Notes: generated by a model not told the origin, from the letters alone. DNA of 64,000 nucleotides from Variovorax sp. PCZ-1 (GCF_018413605.1 NZ_JAHCDN010000001.1:1736001-1800000), one strand, 5' to 3'; shown: positions 29,597-38,498, counted from the stretch's first letter. Translations and numbers: made by a program.

Positions 29597-30259
29597 ATGC
29601 TCACACGCAGAAACGCTATCACTGCCTTTGCAGCCCCTGCACTGATCATGCCCTTGGCTCTTAGAGCGCAAAGTTCATCGAAATCGACATTCGCTCCACG
29701 GTTCATCGACATGGCTGGCCGTAGCCCGTCCAGCACTCAAATCATCGAGGTTTTGAAGACACAGCAGGGCATTTCTTCAACGCGCACCCGCAAGCTCAAC
29801 CTCGAACCCATGACTCGCCCTGATACCGGCATTGCCGCGGCTGATAGCACACCGCGTGACAATACACCTCGCGAGACACTGCAGGTGGAATCAGAATCTG
29901 CGCGTCTAAGTTTCGATCAGATCACTTTCGAGTTTGACTCCGCCCGTATTTCACGCGAAGCCTTGCCTGTGCTGCAAGAAATCGGTATCGCGCTGCGCGC
30001 CAAGGAGCTTGTACAGCTGCGTTTCCTCATCGAAGGGCACACGGATGCAACAGGTAGTTTGCAGTACAACATGCAACTGTCTTCACGGCGAGCTGAGTCC
30101 GTCAAGCGTTATCTCATGGCACGTCATGGTCTGCCCTCTCGTCGCTTACTCACTGCGGGCAAAGGTCCGACCGATCTTCACGAACCCGATCAGCCCGAAA
30201 GCTCCGCCAATCGCCGTGTGGTGCTGATGGCCTTCGAAGGAAAAGTGGTTCCCACTTGA
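29597..30259 (+). CDS. OmpA-domain protein with twin-arginine-like signal
   Basis: About 220 residues. Three ATGs in a row follow CAGGAG; the third (29597) has the best spacing and gives MLTRRNAITAFAAPALIMPL, an RR-containing export signal. After a linker, the C-terminal ~120 residues are an OmpA-like peptidoglycan-binding domain: ITFEFDSARISREALPVLQE, LRFLIEGHTDATGSLQYNMQ, LSSRRAESVKRYLMARHGL. It probably anchors the locus products to the cell wall. A terminator follows, closing the first transcription unit. Confidence 0.87.
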   Translation: MLTRRNAITAFAAPALIMPLALRAQSSSKSTFAPRFIDMAGRSPSSTQIIEVLKTQQGISSTRTRKLNLEPMTRPDTGIAAADSTPRDNTPRETLQVESESARLSFDQITFEFDSARISREALPVLQEIGIALRAKELVQLRFLIEGHTDATGSLQYNMQLSSRRAESVKRYLMARHGLPSRRLLTAGKGPTDLHEPDQPESSANRRVVLMAFEGKVVPT

Positions 30260-30285
30260 ATACTTTGCGTACTTCACAGTCTTTC

Positions 30286-30309
30286 AAGGAGCCTCAGGGC
30301 TCCTTTTTT
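30286..30309 (+). terminator. Rho-independent terminator after the OmpA-domain gene
   Basis: AAGGAGCC / GGCTCCTT stem with TCAG loop and six T's. It separates the sigma/caspase genes from the repeat-protein genes. Confidence 0.92.
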
Positions 30310-30326
30310 GTGAATCGTAAAAATTA

Positions 30327-30385
30327 TCTGCTTTTAGCTCAGTAGCCAGCGCGGAATATGCGCAAAGTGCTATTCATTTAATAGT
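30327..30385 (-). repeat. Dispersed short repeat, copy 5 (reverse orientation)
   Basis: On the minus strand it reads AATGAATAGCACTTTGCGCA, then TATTCCGCGCTGGC and GAGCTAAAAGCAG. It lies between the terminator and the repeat-protein gene. Confidence 0.7.
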
Positions 30386-30443
30386 AACCAGTCAAACCAA
30401 AAGTATCGTTGTGTAAGGTAGAAGAAAAACTTGAACCGAACCA

Positions 30444-30465
30444 CCCATGAGCTGCAACTCATGGG
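30444..30465 (+). promoter_or_regulatory. Hairpin abutting a start codon
   Basis: CCCATGAG (30444-30451) and CTCATGGG (30458-30465) form a perfect 8-bp stem with a 6-base loop, ending one base before ATG 30467. It could limit ribosome access. No Shine-Dalgarno is visible between it and the start. Confidence 0.4.
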
Positions 30466-30466
30466 C

Positions 30467-31162
30467 ATGAAACACGAAACATCCCATCTGTTCAAGTCTG
30501 CCATCGTAGCGCTGATCAATCTATCAGCTGCGCATCTGGCACTCGCCGGCAATGAGCAGCGAGTTGATGTCAAGGGTGTCGCGATCAACGCTTCGCTTCC
30601 TTTGGCAAAAGCAGAGCAAAACATGGCTTCCACCACGGGTGGCAAAGTCAACGGTAAAAATCGGCAGCGCGTAACAATCAAGGGTGCCGCCGTCAACGTT
30701 GCAGCCTTGGGTGCCAAGGCTGAGCAAAATATGTCCAGTGTCAAAGGCAAGGTATCTGGCAGTAATGATCAGACCACCAACCTTGTAGGTGCATCTATCA
30801 ACGCCGCTGGTCTTGGCGCAAAAGCCAGTACCAATATGTCCAGCGTCAACGGCTCGGTCAAAGGCAGCAACAAGCAAAGCACGCATGTGGTCGGCGCTGT
30901 GGTCAATGCAGCAGCGTTAGGAGCAAAAGCCAGCGTCAATCTCGCTTCTGTGGGCGGCTCAGTCAACGGCAGTAACACGCAGCGCGCCTATGTGGGCGGC
31001 GCTATTGTGAATGTCGCAGCTTTGGGCGGCAAGGCTGAGGTCAATGTTGCATCCAAGGCTGGCAGTGCTTCAGGAAATGCTCAAACCGCCGTTGTGGGCG
31101 GTGCCATCGTGAACTACTCAGCTTTCGGTGTGCCTTCCAAAGTCAACATTAACTCCAACTGA
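30467..31162 (+). CDS. Exported protein of six curli-like ~35-residue repeats
   Basis: Signal peptide MKHETSHLFKSAIVALINLS to LALA, then six tandem repeats of about 35 residues. Each follows N-x-Q-x5-G-A-x2-N-x-A-x-L-G-x-K-A-x2-N-x2-S and ends VxGxVxGS (for example SNKQSTHVVGAVVNAAALGA). The regular Asn/Gln/Gly spacing recalls the CsgA repeat of curli amyloid and suggests a stacked beta-solenoid. The start is uncertain: TTG 30431 (with AAGG upstream) or ATG 30461 are alternatives. Shares its repeat with the next genes. A fibre subunit is inference. Confidence 0.78.
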   Translation: MKHETSHLFKSAIVALINLSAAHLALAGNEQRVDVKGVAINASLPLAKAEQNMASTTGGKVNGKNRQRVTIKGAAVNVAALGAKAEQNMSSVKGKVSGSNDQTTNLVGASINAAGLGAKASTNMSSVNGSVKGSNKQSTHVVGAVVNAAALGAKASVNLASVGGSVNGSNTQRAYVGGAIVNVAALGGKAEVNVASKAGSASGNAQTAVVGGAIVNYSAFGVPSKVNINSN

Positions 31163-31235
31163 ATTTAACCCTTCGCACGGGTGGGCCCAGCCCATGCGAA
31201 GTTTTATCAAAGGGCATCACTCTAGGAGAAATCTC

Positions 31236-31532
31236 ATGACCAAGTTCGCAATCATCGCTCTCGCCGCTTTCATGGCCGCTGGTGCAGCTCAAGCTCAGAT
31301 CAAAATCACAGGCAAGAACGAGCAGAAAGTCAAAGTCCAAGGCGCAGTCATCAACGCAGCGATTGGCATGGGTGCTACTGCCAAGCAAAACCTCTCTTCG
31401 AATGCCGGCAAGGTGGAAATTGGCGGTGACAACAAGCAAACCACTGAAATCCAAGGCGCTGTGATCAATGCTGCCATCGGCATGAAAACCACAGCCAAGC
31501 AAAACCTTGCATCCAACACCTCGGACAAATAA
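31236..31532 (+). CDS. Small exported protein with two curli-like repeats
   Basis: 98 residues; TAGGAGAAATCTC precedes ATG 31236. Signal peptide MTKFAIIALAAFMAAGAAQA, then two copies of the repeat used in the upstream gene (NEQKVKVQGAVINAAIGMGA and NKQTTEIQGAVINAAIGMKT, both followed by TAKQNL). It could be a minor or nucleating subunit next to the six-repeat protein, as CsgB is to CsgA; this is an analogy, not a homology claim. Confidence 0.8.
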   Translation: MTKFAIIALAAFMAAGAAQAQIKITGKNEQKVKVQGAVINAAIGMGATAKQNLSSNAGKVEIGGDNKQTTEIQGAVINAAIGMKTTAKQNLASNTSDK

Positions 31533-31668
31533 ATCAAGGTAACCGTCTCTTTGGGTGATGAGCGCTGGCATCCAGCTTGCGCTCGCCCAAAGGGGTGGGT
31601 CGTGCGGGTGGGCTCAATCAGTCTTCACTACCAACCGGATTCAAACAAGCTGTCATTCTGAGGTCATC

Positions 31669-32004
31669 ATGAAAAAGAATGTATTCATCACATTATTTGT
31701 TGCTGCCCTCGCCGGCACGGTTTGGGCGAGCGACGGTGATCCTACGCCACGCAAAGGTATCGACAACAAAGACGATGCACAAGTCAAGCAAGAGATGGCC
31801 AAACGCTGGAGATCATGGGGTGCAGGTGACACGCAAAACATGGTGACCCGTGAGATCAAAACTGGCCCTGGCGGCAGCAAAGGCTGCAACACAACTGTGG
31901 GCCCCAGCCAGCCAGCGCAAACGCAAGGCTCTGGCCGTTACGGCCCCAAAGATAAACCATCTGTCACCGTGGTCACAGGATCTGTGATCAATGTTTGCAA
32001 GTGA
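31669..32004 (+). CDS. Small exported protein, unknown function
   Basis: 111 residues from ATG 31669, with GAGGT upstream. Signal peptide MKKNVFITLFVAALAGTVWA. The mature part is polar and Gly/Lys/Thr-rich (AKRWRSWGAGDTQNMVTREI) with two Cys (KGCNTT and the final INVCK) that could form a disulfide. The last residues VVTGSVINVCK echo the G-x2-(I/V)N core of the neighbouring repeat proteins. Not recognised as any named family. Confidence 0.7.
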   Translation: MKKNVFITLFVAALAGTVWASDGDPTPRKGIDNKDDAQVKQEMAKRWRSWGAGDTQNMVTREIKTGPGGSKGCNTTVGPSQPAQTQGSGRYGPKDKPSVTVVTGSVINVCK

Positions 32005-32050
32005 CAGTCAAAAATTACCCCTGATTGCCTGAATTCTCCAACATCAAGCC

Positions 32051-33697
32051 ATGAGATCTCTCCGCCTGACCCTTAGCGCCATGGCTTTGAGCCTATTAAG
32101 TGCTTGCGCAATCAGCCCGCGCGATAACACCAAGTTTTTTGACAGCATACCCACTGACAATATTCCGGTGACAGCGCCCGTGCGCTCGATTTCCAGTTTC
32201 AGCGATTCGCTCATGTGCATGGACAAGATGCTGCGCGACTATAAAGTTCCGCAAACCTTGGTGACCAGCAAAATCATTGCTGACTCTTCAGGCAAAGTGT
32301 CTGTAGGCATGAAAGATATGGTCATCACGGCACTATCGGTGATGTCGCGCACCAGTGGCGCATTCCGATTTGTAGACTTTGAAGTTGACGCGATCAAACA
32401 GGATACGGTTCAAAATCTCACTAATCTGATGCTCAACGCCGGTCAGATGCGACTACAAAAGCCACAGCTCTATATTTCTGGTTCGATTGCGTTCATGGAT
32501 CAAAACGTATCGGTCAGTCGTATGGGTGGTGGCATCAGCGCTAAGAATTGGGAAGCAGGCTATTCGCGTGATTTCATGGGCACGGTCTTCGGTCTTGAGC
32601 TGCATTTGGGTGATTTTGCAACGCGTACATTGGTACCCGGTGTGGAATCTGCCAATCAGCTCGTGCTAGGCAATGCAGGGCACGGTTTTGATGTGGGCGG
32701 ACGCATCCAGAAAACTGGCGTGCAATTTAACTTCAGCCGCGAAATTTCGCAAGGCCTCGGCCCCGCGGTGCGCACGCTGATTGAGTTGGGTTTGATTGAG
32801 CTGATTGGCAAGTGGTCACGTGTTCCGTATTGGCAATGCCTCTCTTTGGATCAGACACATCCCGAATTCCAAGCGCAGATGCGCGCTTGGTGGGACGACA
32901 TGAGCGGGGATGAGCGTATCAAGCTCTTTCAAAATGCGCTTCGCAGCAGCAGCTATTTCAACGGCAATGCTGACGGCAAACCCAGCGCAGCGCTACGCGA
33001 AGCACTGATGAAATATCAAGCAGACAAAGACATTGTGGTCACAGGCAACATGGGCTACGAATCCTACGAGCGACTCACCAAGGACTATGTTAGCTTTGAC
33101 GGCGCAGGTAAATTCGTACGCGTTGGCTGGGGACCAGCCGACAAGGCCAAAGCAGTCGCCAAAGGTGGTGCTGCGCATGTGGTGATGAGTCAACAAGTGA
33201 TTGACACTTTTAAACCACGTCATGAGCGCTCATCAATTAACTCTACAGCAACTTTTGAACCCAAGATTTCGATATTGCTGGGTAATCGTGACGGTGAATA
33301 CACTGTAGGCGAAAGCATGGTCTACTCATTCTTTGTTGATCGCCAATCATTCGTGTATTGCTACTACGTCGATAGCCAAAGAAAAGTAGCGCAGGTCTAC
33401 CCCAACCCTCTTCAGCGCATGCAGCCGATCAAGGCCAATGCTGCTATCCAAGTTCCTGATTTGAACAACCCTAATACTTTCACGATCGAATTTGACAAAC
33501 CAGGGCGGCAAGAAGTGGGTTGTTTTGCAACCGATCAAGAGATCATCACACGGCTGCCTCCCTTACTTCGCGGCCCAGCGTTGCAGCCTTTAGCTGGTGT
33601 CAGCAGTATTGACGATATGCAACGCGCGTTTGCAACAGCCTTAGGTGCAAATCGATTTGGTATGGCACGCACACCTTGGACCATTGTGCGTAAGTGA
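32051..33697 (+). CDS. CsgG/HfaB-like lipoprotein with C-terminal DUF4384-type domain
   Basis: 548 residues. Lipobox LLSAC with Cys19. Residues about 40-290 resemble the CsgG/HfaB secretion-pore family: LMCMDKMLRDYKVPQTLVTS, GMKDMVITALSVMSRTSGAF, YISGSIAFMDQNVS, GLELHLGDFATRTLVPGVES. In curli this family forms the outer-membrane nonamer that exports amyloid subunits. The C-terminal ~150 residues (KISILLGNRDGEYTVGESMV, FVYCYYVDSQRKVAQVYPNP) look like DUF4384, often linked to caspase-like proteins. Next to curli-like repeat genes it is a plausible exporter. CsgG call is moderately sure. Confidence 0.75.
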   Translation: MRSLRLTLSAMALSLLSACAISPRDNTKFFDSIPTDNIPVTAPVRSISSFSDSLMCMDKMLRDYKVPQTLVTSKIIADSSGKVSVGMKDMVITALSVMSRTSGAFRFVDFEVDAIKQDTVQNLTNLMLNAGQMRLQKPQLYISGSIAFMDQNVSVSRMGGGISAKNWEAGYSRDFMGTVFGLELHLGDFATRTLVPGVESANQLVLGNAGHGFDVGGRIQKTGVQFNFSREISQGLGPAVRTLIELGLIELIGKWSRVPYWQCLSLDQTHPEFQAQMRAWWDDMSGDERIKLFQNALRSSSYFNGNADGKPSAALREALMKYQADKDIVVTGNMGYESYERLTKDYVSFDGAGKFVRVGWGPADKAKAVAKGGAAHVVMSQQVIDTFKPRHERSSINSTATFEPKISILLGNRDGEYTVGESMVYSFFVDRQSFVYCYYVDSQRKVAQVYPNPLQRMQPIKANAAIQVPDLNNPNTFTIEFDKPGRQEVGCFATDQEIITRLPPLLRGPALQPLAGVSSIDDMQRAFATALGANRFGMARTPWTIVRK

Positions 33698-33704
33698 GGT
33701 TGCA

Positions 33705-34469
33705 GTGAGAGCAAGCATGGTCTTGATCGGAATGATGTTTGCTAGCATGACTTACGCTCAAACTCTTCACTTAGCCTCCTGCGAGCATGCAGTGATCTTG
33801 CGATATGGCACAACAGATGCACCCAAACTGTCTGCTGCGGCTGAGGCATTGGGTGTTAGTCTTCATAGCCAAAGTAATGGTGTGAGTATGCAGTGCAAAT
33901 CTCCGCAGAAAAAACACTCTTTAAGCGCAGCATCAAGTTCATCTGTTGTGATCATTAACGGCACACGTATCAATCGGGCTTTTGGCACAGGCGCTGTAGC
34001 AGAGCAAAATATCGGTGGTCGCAGCAACAAAGAGAGTGGTTCCAAAGCAGATTCACAGGTTGTCGTTACTGTGCCCAGCGGATGGCGAATTCAAGCAAGA
34101 AACTGGGTAGGCTCGCTGAGCACGCATGCAGGTATCTGGCAGGCGGATGTGGAGATTTCGGCAGGTGAGATGAGCTTCACTCAACTCAAGGACTCACGCC
34201 TTGTCATCGATGCGGGTGATATCAAAGCCCAATCGCTACTAGGCCGACTTGACGCCAGTATGCGCGGAGCAGGAAGTATAGAGGTTGAGCGCGCTAACGA
34301 TGCGGTGCTGAATTTACAGCTGAACGGTGCAGGCAGCATGACCTTCAAGGGTCGTGCACAGTCTGCCCAGATCCGCGCCAGTGGCGTGGGTAGCATCGAG
34401 ATCGAAAAACTGGTTAATGAACCTTTCATTCAAGCGAGTAGCCTAGCTACGATCGACATCGGGCGCTGA
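33705..34469 (+). CDS. Exported GIN-domain (DUF2807-like) protein with one repeat motif
   Basis: 254 residues; GTG 33705 is favoured because GAGG lies 6 bases upstream (ATG 33717 is an alternative). Signal peptide ending SMTYAQ. A segment near residue 90 (INGTRINRAFGTGAVAEQNI) resembles the repeat of the 30467 and 31236 proteins. The C-terminal ~130 residues form a right-handed beta repeat of the head-GIN type: LDASMRGAGSIEVERANDAV, LQLNGAGSMTFKGRAQSAQI, ASGVGSIEIEKL. Such domains occur in surface adhesin-like proteins. It is 8 bases after the CsgG-like gene. Confidence 0.75.
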   Translation: MRASMVLIGMMFASMTYAQTLHLASCEHAVILRYGTTDAPKLSAAAEALGVSLHSQSNGVSMQCKSPQKKHSLSAASSSSVVIINGTRINRAFGTGAVAEQNIGGRSNKESGSKADSQVVVTVPSGWRIQARNWVGSLSTHAGIWQADVEISAGEMSFTQLKDSRLVIDAGDIKAQSLLGRLDASMRGAGSIEVERANDAVLNLQLNGAGSMTFKGRAQSAQIRASGVGSIEIEKLVNEPFIQASSLATIDIGR

Positions 34470-34473
34470 ATCC

Positions 34474-35556
34474 ATGAAGTTAACGCTGCACATTATTTTC
34501 ATACTGACGATGCTGCTGGGTAGCATCAGTACGGTGAGCTTCTCTCAAATTAAGACAACACCTAAATCACGTGCTGATCCATCACCCACCTTGCAAGTCA
34601 CTGCGAACCCGCAAGAATCTGCACAAGATTCCTCTTGCGAGAGTCAACCCTCCCTTGAAGGTAGCATTGCCCGCCACAACGGCAAACAACCTACCGGGCG
34701 TGTTGACGAGGCACTCGTGGCGCGAGCGCGAACTGGTGACGCTGCAGCAGCCTGGCGCTTAGCACTTGCAAGTTTCCGCGGCGAGTGCCGTGCACCCAAT
34801 TACAGCGAGATGGCTGTTTATATACAAATCGCACATCAAGCAGGGCACGCTTGCGCAAGCGGTGCCTTGGGGCTTGCCCATGCGCGAGGCTGGGGAGTCA
34901 GGCGCGACTTGACTTACGCACGCGAGTTGATTGAGCGCTCCATCCAAGCAGGTTGCACAAGAGCCTACTACTGGAGTTGGCTGGCGGATGAAGCTGCACC
35001 CAACCCTAGCGCACGCGAGCGCGCTCGTTCCGACCTAGCTCAAGGAGCTGATCGCAATGATGGGCATGCGCTCAATGCACTCGCAGTACAAAACGAGATC
35101 GATCAACAAAGAAACGAAGCACGAAAACTATATCTACGCGCAGCCAATGTGGGCAACGCGACAGCCCGCCTCAATCTTGCTCGCCTCGCACGTTTCTTCT
35201 CGCAATCCAGTGAAAAACCCACGATGACCTCGCTCCAACAACGCGCGCAAAGCGGCGAGGCGCAAGCACAGTACCAACTTGCACGCCGTCTGCATCAGGG
35301 CGACGGTGTTTCGCCTGACTATGTACAAGCTCTCAAATGGTATAGCCAATCTGCAGCCAAAGGTCACACCGCAGCACGTGAAATGCTCCAGCTTGTGCAA
35401 GCACGGCTGGGCAATGCTGCACTTGCCAGCCTGCATACCGTCAACATCAGCGTCATGAGCGATCTGGCGAATGTTGATCTGGCACAGGATGAACTGAACA
35501 AACGGCGCGGTATTACGCAGCCGATCGAAGATACAGATCCCTTTTTATTGCTCTGA
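34474..35556 (+). CDS. Exported Sel1-repeat protein
   Basis: 360 residues, starting 4 bases after the GIN-domain gene. Signal peptide MKLTLHIIFILTMLLGSIST. Helical TPR/Sel1-type repeats follow: AAAWRLALASFRGECRAPNY, ASGALGLAHARGWGVRRDLT, AQAQYQLARRLHQGDGVSPD YVQALKWYSQSAAKGHTAAR. Sel1 proteins act as protein-interaction scaffolds. It closes the surface-protein locus; a hairpin follows its stop. Confidence 0.82.
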   Translation: MKLTLHIIFILTMLLGSISTVSFSQIKTTPKSRADPSPTLQVTANPQESAQDSSCESQPSLEGSIARHNGKQPTGRVDEALVARARTGDAAAAWRLALASFRGECRAPNYSEMAVYIQIAHQAGHACASGALGLAHARGWGVRRDLTYARELIERSIQAGCTRAYYWSWLADEAAPNPSARERARSDLAQGADRNDGHALNALAVQNEIDQQRNEARKLYLRAANVGNATARLNLARLARFFSQSSEKPTMTSLQQRAQSGEAQAQYQLARRLHQGDGVSPDYVQALKWYSQSAAKGHTAAREMLQLVQARLGNAALASLHTVNISVMSDLANVDLAQDELNKRRGITQPIEDTDPFLLL

Positions 35557-35588
35557 AGCGCTGGGCATTTTCACCAGCGCTGTTCTTT
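35557..35588 (+). terminator. Probable terminator of the surface-protein locus
   Basis: AGCGCTGG / CCAGCGCT stem (35557-35564 with 35574-35581), 9-base loop, followed by the weak T-tract GTTCTTTG. Confidence 0.6.
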
Positions 35589-35610
35589 GAGATAAATAAG
35601 AAGCCCCAAC

Positions 35611-36606
35611 TCAATCCAGCTTGATCTCCAGATCAACTGCCAACTTGATCCACACCGGCACATCCCGCTCCCAATCCGCTCGTGTCTCTTTCAAATTCTT
35701 CGGCTTGTTCGGAATCGCAAAAGTCTCGCGCAGTTGCGCAGCGCGGGGAGTGTTCGCACCTTCCACGACAACCTGAGACAAAGCTTGCAACACAGCCTCG
35801 GGCGTGCCCGCAGGCGCCATCACTGGCAGGCCGCCCTCAAGAGTAACCAAGCGACCTTCAATGCCCTGCTCTGTGAGCGTGGGCACATCGGGGAGCTTGG
35901 GGGAGCGGTAAGAGCCCGTCACGCCGATGGCGCGCACGCCGCGCTGCTGCACGGTGGCAAAGGATTGGTAGCTGCCAATGGCCACTTGCACTTGGCCGCC
36001 TGCCAGATCCACCCACATAGGCGCTTCGCCTCGGTAGTTGATCGTTTGAATCTTCGTGCCTTCATTGCGATTGGTTTGATCGGCCACCATCTGCGGATAC
36101 GCTCCGGGCGCATAGCTGCCCATGTTGGTCGGGTTTTGCTTGGCATACGCAATCAACTCGCGGAAAGTGCGCACGCCGATTTTCTCTGGCACGCCCACTA
36201 TCAGCGGGCCCGATGGATAGAAGGCCACGGGGGTGAGGTCTTTGTCCAAGTTGTAGGGCAGCTTGTTGTAGAGCACGCGGTTTTGCCAGACAGTGCCGGA
36301 TGTCGTCATGAGCAAGGTGTAGCCGTCTGCAGGCGATTTGGCCACCGCATCAATTGCCAGAATAGCACCCGCGCCGGGCTTGTTTTCCACAATCGCTTGA
36401 ATACCAAACTTCGCGGTGAGCTGTTCCGCATACAGGCGCGCATAAGCATCCGTGAGGCCACCGGGTGGAAAGGCGACGATGATACGGATGGGCTTGGCTG
36501 GCCATTTGGGCTGCTGGGCAATGGCGCTTGGCAAGGCGAGCGATGCCGCTGCTAAACCGCCTGCGGCGAGTACCTTGCGACGCTGGAAAAGAGGGAGCTG
36601 AGTCAT
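35611..36606 (-). CDS. Bug-family (tripartite tricarboxylate) extracytoplasmic solute receptor
   Basis: 331-residue periplasmic receptor of the Bug/TctC family, greatly expanded in Burkholderiales. Start at 36606 (MTQLPLFQRRKVLAAGGLAA); the RR and A-box suggest Tat or Sec export ending SAIAQ. Mature signature IRIIVAFPPGGLTDAYARLY, NKPGAGAILAIDAVAKSPAD GYTLLMTTSGT is typical. No TctA/TctB membrane genes nearby, as is usual for this family. Ligand unknown. Confidence 0.93.
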   Translation of the reverse strand: MTQLPLFQRRKVLAAGGLAAASLALPSAIAQQPKWPAKPIRIIVAFPPGGLTDAYARLYAEQLTAKFGIQAIVENKPGAGAILAIDAVAKSPADGYTLLMTTSGTVWQNRVLYNKLPYNLDKDLTPVAFYPSGPLIVGVPEKIGVRTFRELIAYAKQNPTNMGSYAPGAYPQMVADQTNRNEGTKIQTINYRGEAPMWVDLAGGQVQVAIGSYQSFATVQQRGVRAIGVTGSYRSPKLPDVPTLTEQGIEGRLVTLEGGLPVMAPAGTPEAVLQALSQVVVEGANTPRAAQLRETFAIPNKPKNLKETRADWERDVPVWIKLAVDLEIKLD

Positions 36607-36785
36607 GTGTGGCCTGCTAAAACTAGGATGTTTGCACCTTACAAGATTCACCGCAAAACCCGCCTCTCACAAACCCTGACCGAGTCTCTTTTAGCTCAGC
36701 TAAACCAGCAGGGTTTTCCATAGCATGCGGAACTTCCCCTAGAAGAATTGAATCGTGATTTGACTTTCAATAAAAGGAGACAACC

Positions 36786-38261
36786 ATGAAAGTAAGCCGC
36801 CATACTCTGCTGGCCTTCGCTACCGCGTCCGCCTTCATACTCGCCTCATGCGCAAGCACCCCGCCCCCACTTGATGCCAATGCTGTCATGAGCAAAGCCA
36901 GCGCGGCGATGGGCGCGGGCGGTGTGCAGAGCCTGCGCTTTGCCGCCACAGGCACGGGTACCACCTATGGCCAAGCTTTCAAGCCTGATACGCAATGGCC
37001 GCGCCTGAGCTACAGCAGCTTCTCGCGCCACTATGATTTTGCAAACAGTGCCATGCGCGAAGAGTTCGCACGCGGACGCGCTGAGCCCACGGGTGGCGGC
37101 GGCATTCCTTTGATGGGCGAAGGCGAGCAGCGCGCCATCTTCGTGGTGCAAGGCGACTTGGCATGGAATATGGTGGGCCCGGCGCAAGTGGCCGCTCCTG
37201 TTGCCACCGATGCTCGCATCCATGACTTGTGGACTTCGCCGCATGGCGTGCTCAAAGCTGCTGCTAAAAATAAAGCCAGCGCTTTTGAAGCAACAGACAA
37301 CGGTCAAAAATATTCTGTGCTCTCTTTCTCCGAGCCTGGTCGCTTCAATGCCAAAGCCTTCATCAATGCGCAAGGCTTGGTAGAGAAAGTGGAATCACGC
37401 TTGCCGCACCCCGTGATGGGCGAAAGCGCCGTGGTCACGATGTATAGCGACTATCGCCAGCAAGGCTCAGCACAATTCCCCATGCGTATCCGCCAAACGC
37501 AAGAAGGCGTGAACGTGCTGGACATGCAGGTGAGCGAAGTGCAGGTGAATGCGCCCGTGACTATTGCCGCCACCGATCTCGTGCGCGGCTTCGCAGAGCG
37601 CGCCACCAGTGAACAAGCCGCACCCGGCGTTTGGTTCATCGCAGGCGGCTCACACAATAGCGTCGCCATCGAGATGAAAGACCATGTGGTGTTGGTCGAG
37701 AGCCCGCTCTATGATGGCCGCGCAGCCGCTGTGATGGCTGAAGTCAAGCGCATCGCGCCCGGCAAGCCGATCCGCTTCTTGGTGAATTCGCATCACCATT
37801 TTGACCATTCAGGCGGCGTACGTGCAGCAGCATCAGAGGGCGCCACCATCATCTCCAGCGCAGCCGGTGTGCCCTTCTTCCAGCAAGCGCTGAATAATGC
37901 CAACACCATTCGCCCCGACATGCTTTCCAAATCTGGCAAACGTGCGAGCGTCGAAGGCGTGAGCGGCAAACGTGTGCTCACCGATGGTAGCCGCCAAGTC
38001 GAGCTGCACCTCATCACAGACAGCATCCACGCCGACGGCTTCGTCATGGCCTACCTGCCGCAAGAGCGCCTACTCATCCAAGCCGATGCCTACACCCCCA
38101 GCGCTCCGAATGCAGCGCCTCCAGCCAAGCCAAACGCGAATCACCTCAACTTGATCGACAACATCGAAAAACTCGGCATGAAAGTGGATCGCATCTTGCC
38201 CCTGCATGCGCGTATCGTGCCGCTGTCTGAGCTTTATACGACTGCTGGGAAGAAGCTCTGA
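36786..38261 (+). CDS. Metallo-beta-lactamase-fold lipoprotein
   Basis: 491 residues with lipobox FILASC. The N-terminal ~260 residues are a beta-rich domain; the C-terminal ~220 form a metallo-beta-lactamase-fold hydrolase. The zinc motif HHHFDHSGG is intact, and HLITDSIHADGFVMAYLPQE and LPLHARIVPLSEL carry later ligands. GAATTCGCATCACC context codes the motif. AAAAGGAGACAACC gives a strong ribosome binding site. Substrate unknown; the lactamase label is for the fold only. Confidence 0.88.
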   Translation: MKVSRHTLLAFATASAFILASCASTPPPLDANAVMSKASAAMGAGGVQSLRFAATGTGTTYGQAFKPDTQWPRLSYSSFSRHYDFANSAMREEFARGRAEPTGGGGIPLMGEGEQRAIFVVQGDLAWNMVGPAQVAAPVATDARIHDLWTSPHGVLKAAAKNKASAFEATDNGQKYSVLSFSEPGRFNAKAFINAQGLVEKVESRLPHPVMGESAVVTMYSDYRQQGSAQFPMRIRQTQEGVNVLDMQVSEVQVNAPVTIAATDLVRGFAERATSEQAAPGVWFIAGGSHNSVAIEMKDHVVLVESPLYDGRAAAVMAEVKRIAPGKPIRFLVNSHHHFDHSGGVRAAASEGATIISSAAGVPFFQQALNNANTIRPDMLSKSGKRASVEGVSGKRVLTDGSRQVELHLITDSIHADGFVMAYLPQERLLIQADAYTPSAPNAAPPAKPNANHLNLIDNIEKLGMKVDRILPLHARIVPLSELYTTAGKKL

Positions 38262-38498
38262 TTACTTAGTTTTAAATTTTTGACAGGCTGCGGGTTTGAC
38301 GCCACCCGCTCGCCTGCCACGTGACGTGCCCGCAAAAGCCGAGACCTTTCTTGTTGGGCGCTCTTGCCCGCAAGCTCTAAGCTGCTGGTCTTTTGTAGCG
38401 CTCTGATCATGGTTGGCCGCGCTCGACTGAGAAAAGCCTCGTCTTTTTCAGACCCATCACGCGGCGGGTAAAGTTATCTGGCGCGTCATTACTTACTA
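38262..38498. other. Non-coding stretch after the MBL-fold gene
   Basis: Part of a 583-base gap (38262-38844). This first part shows no gene and no clear terminator. The rest of the gap holds repeat copy 6 and a large inverted-repeat element, listed separately. Confidence 0.6.
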
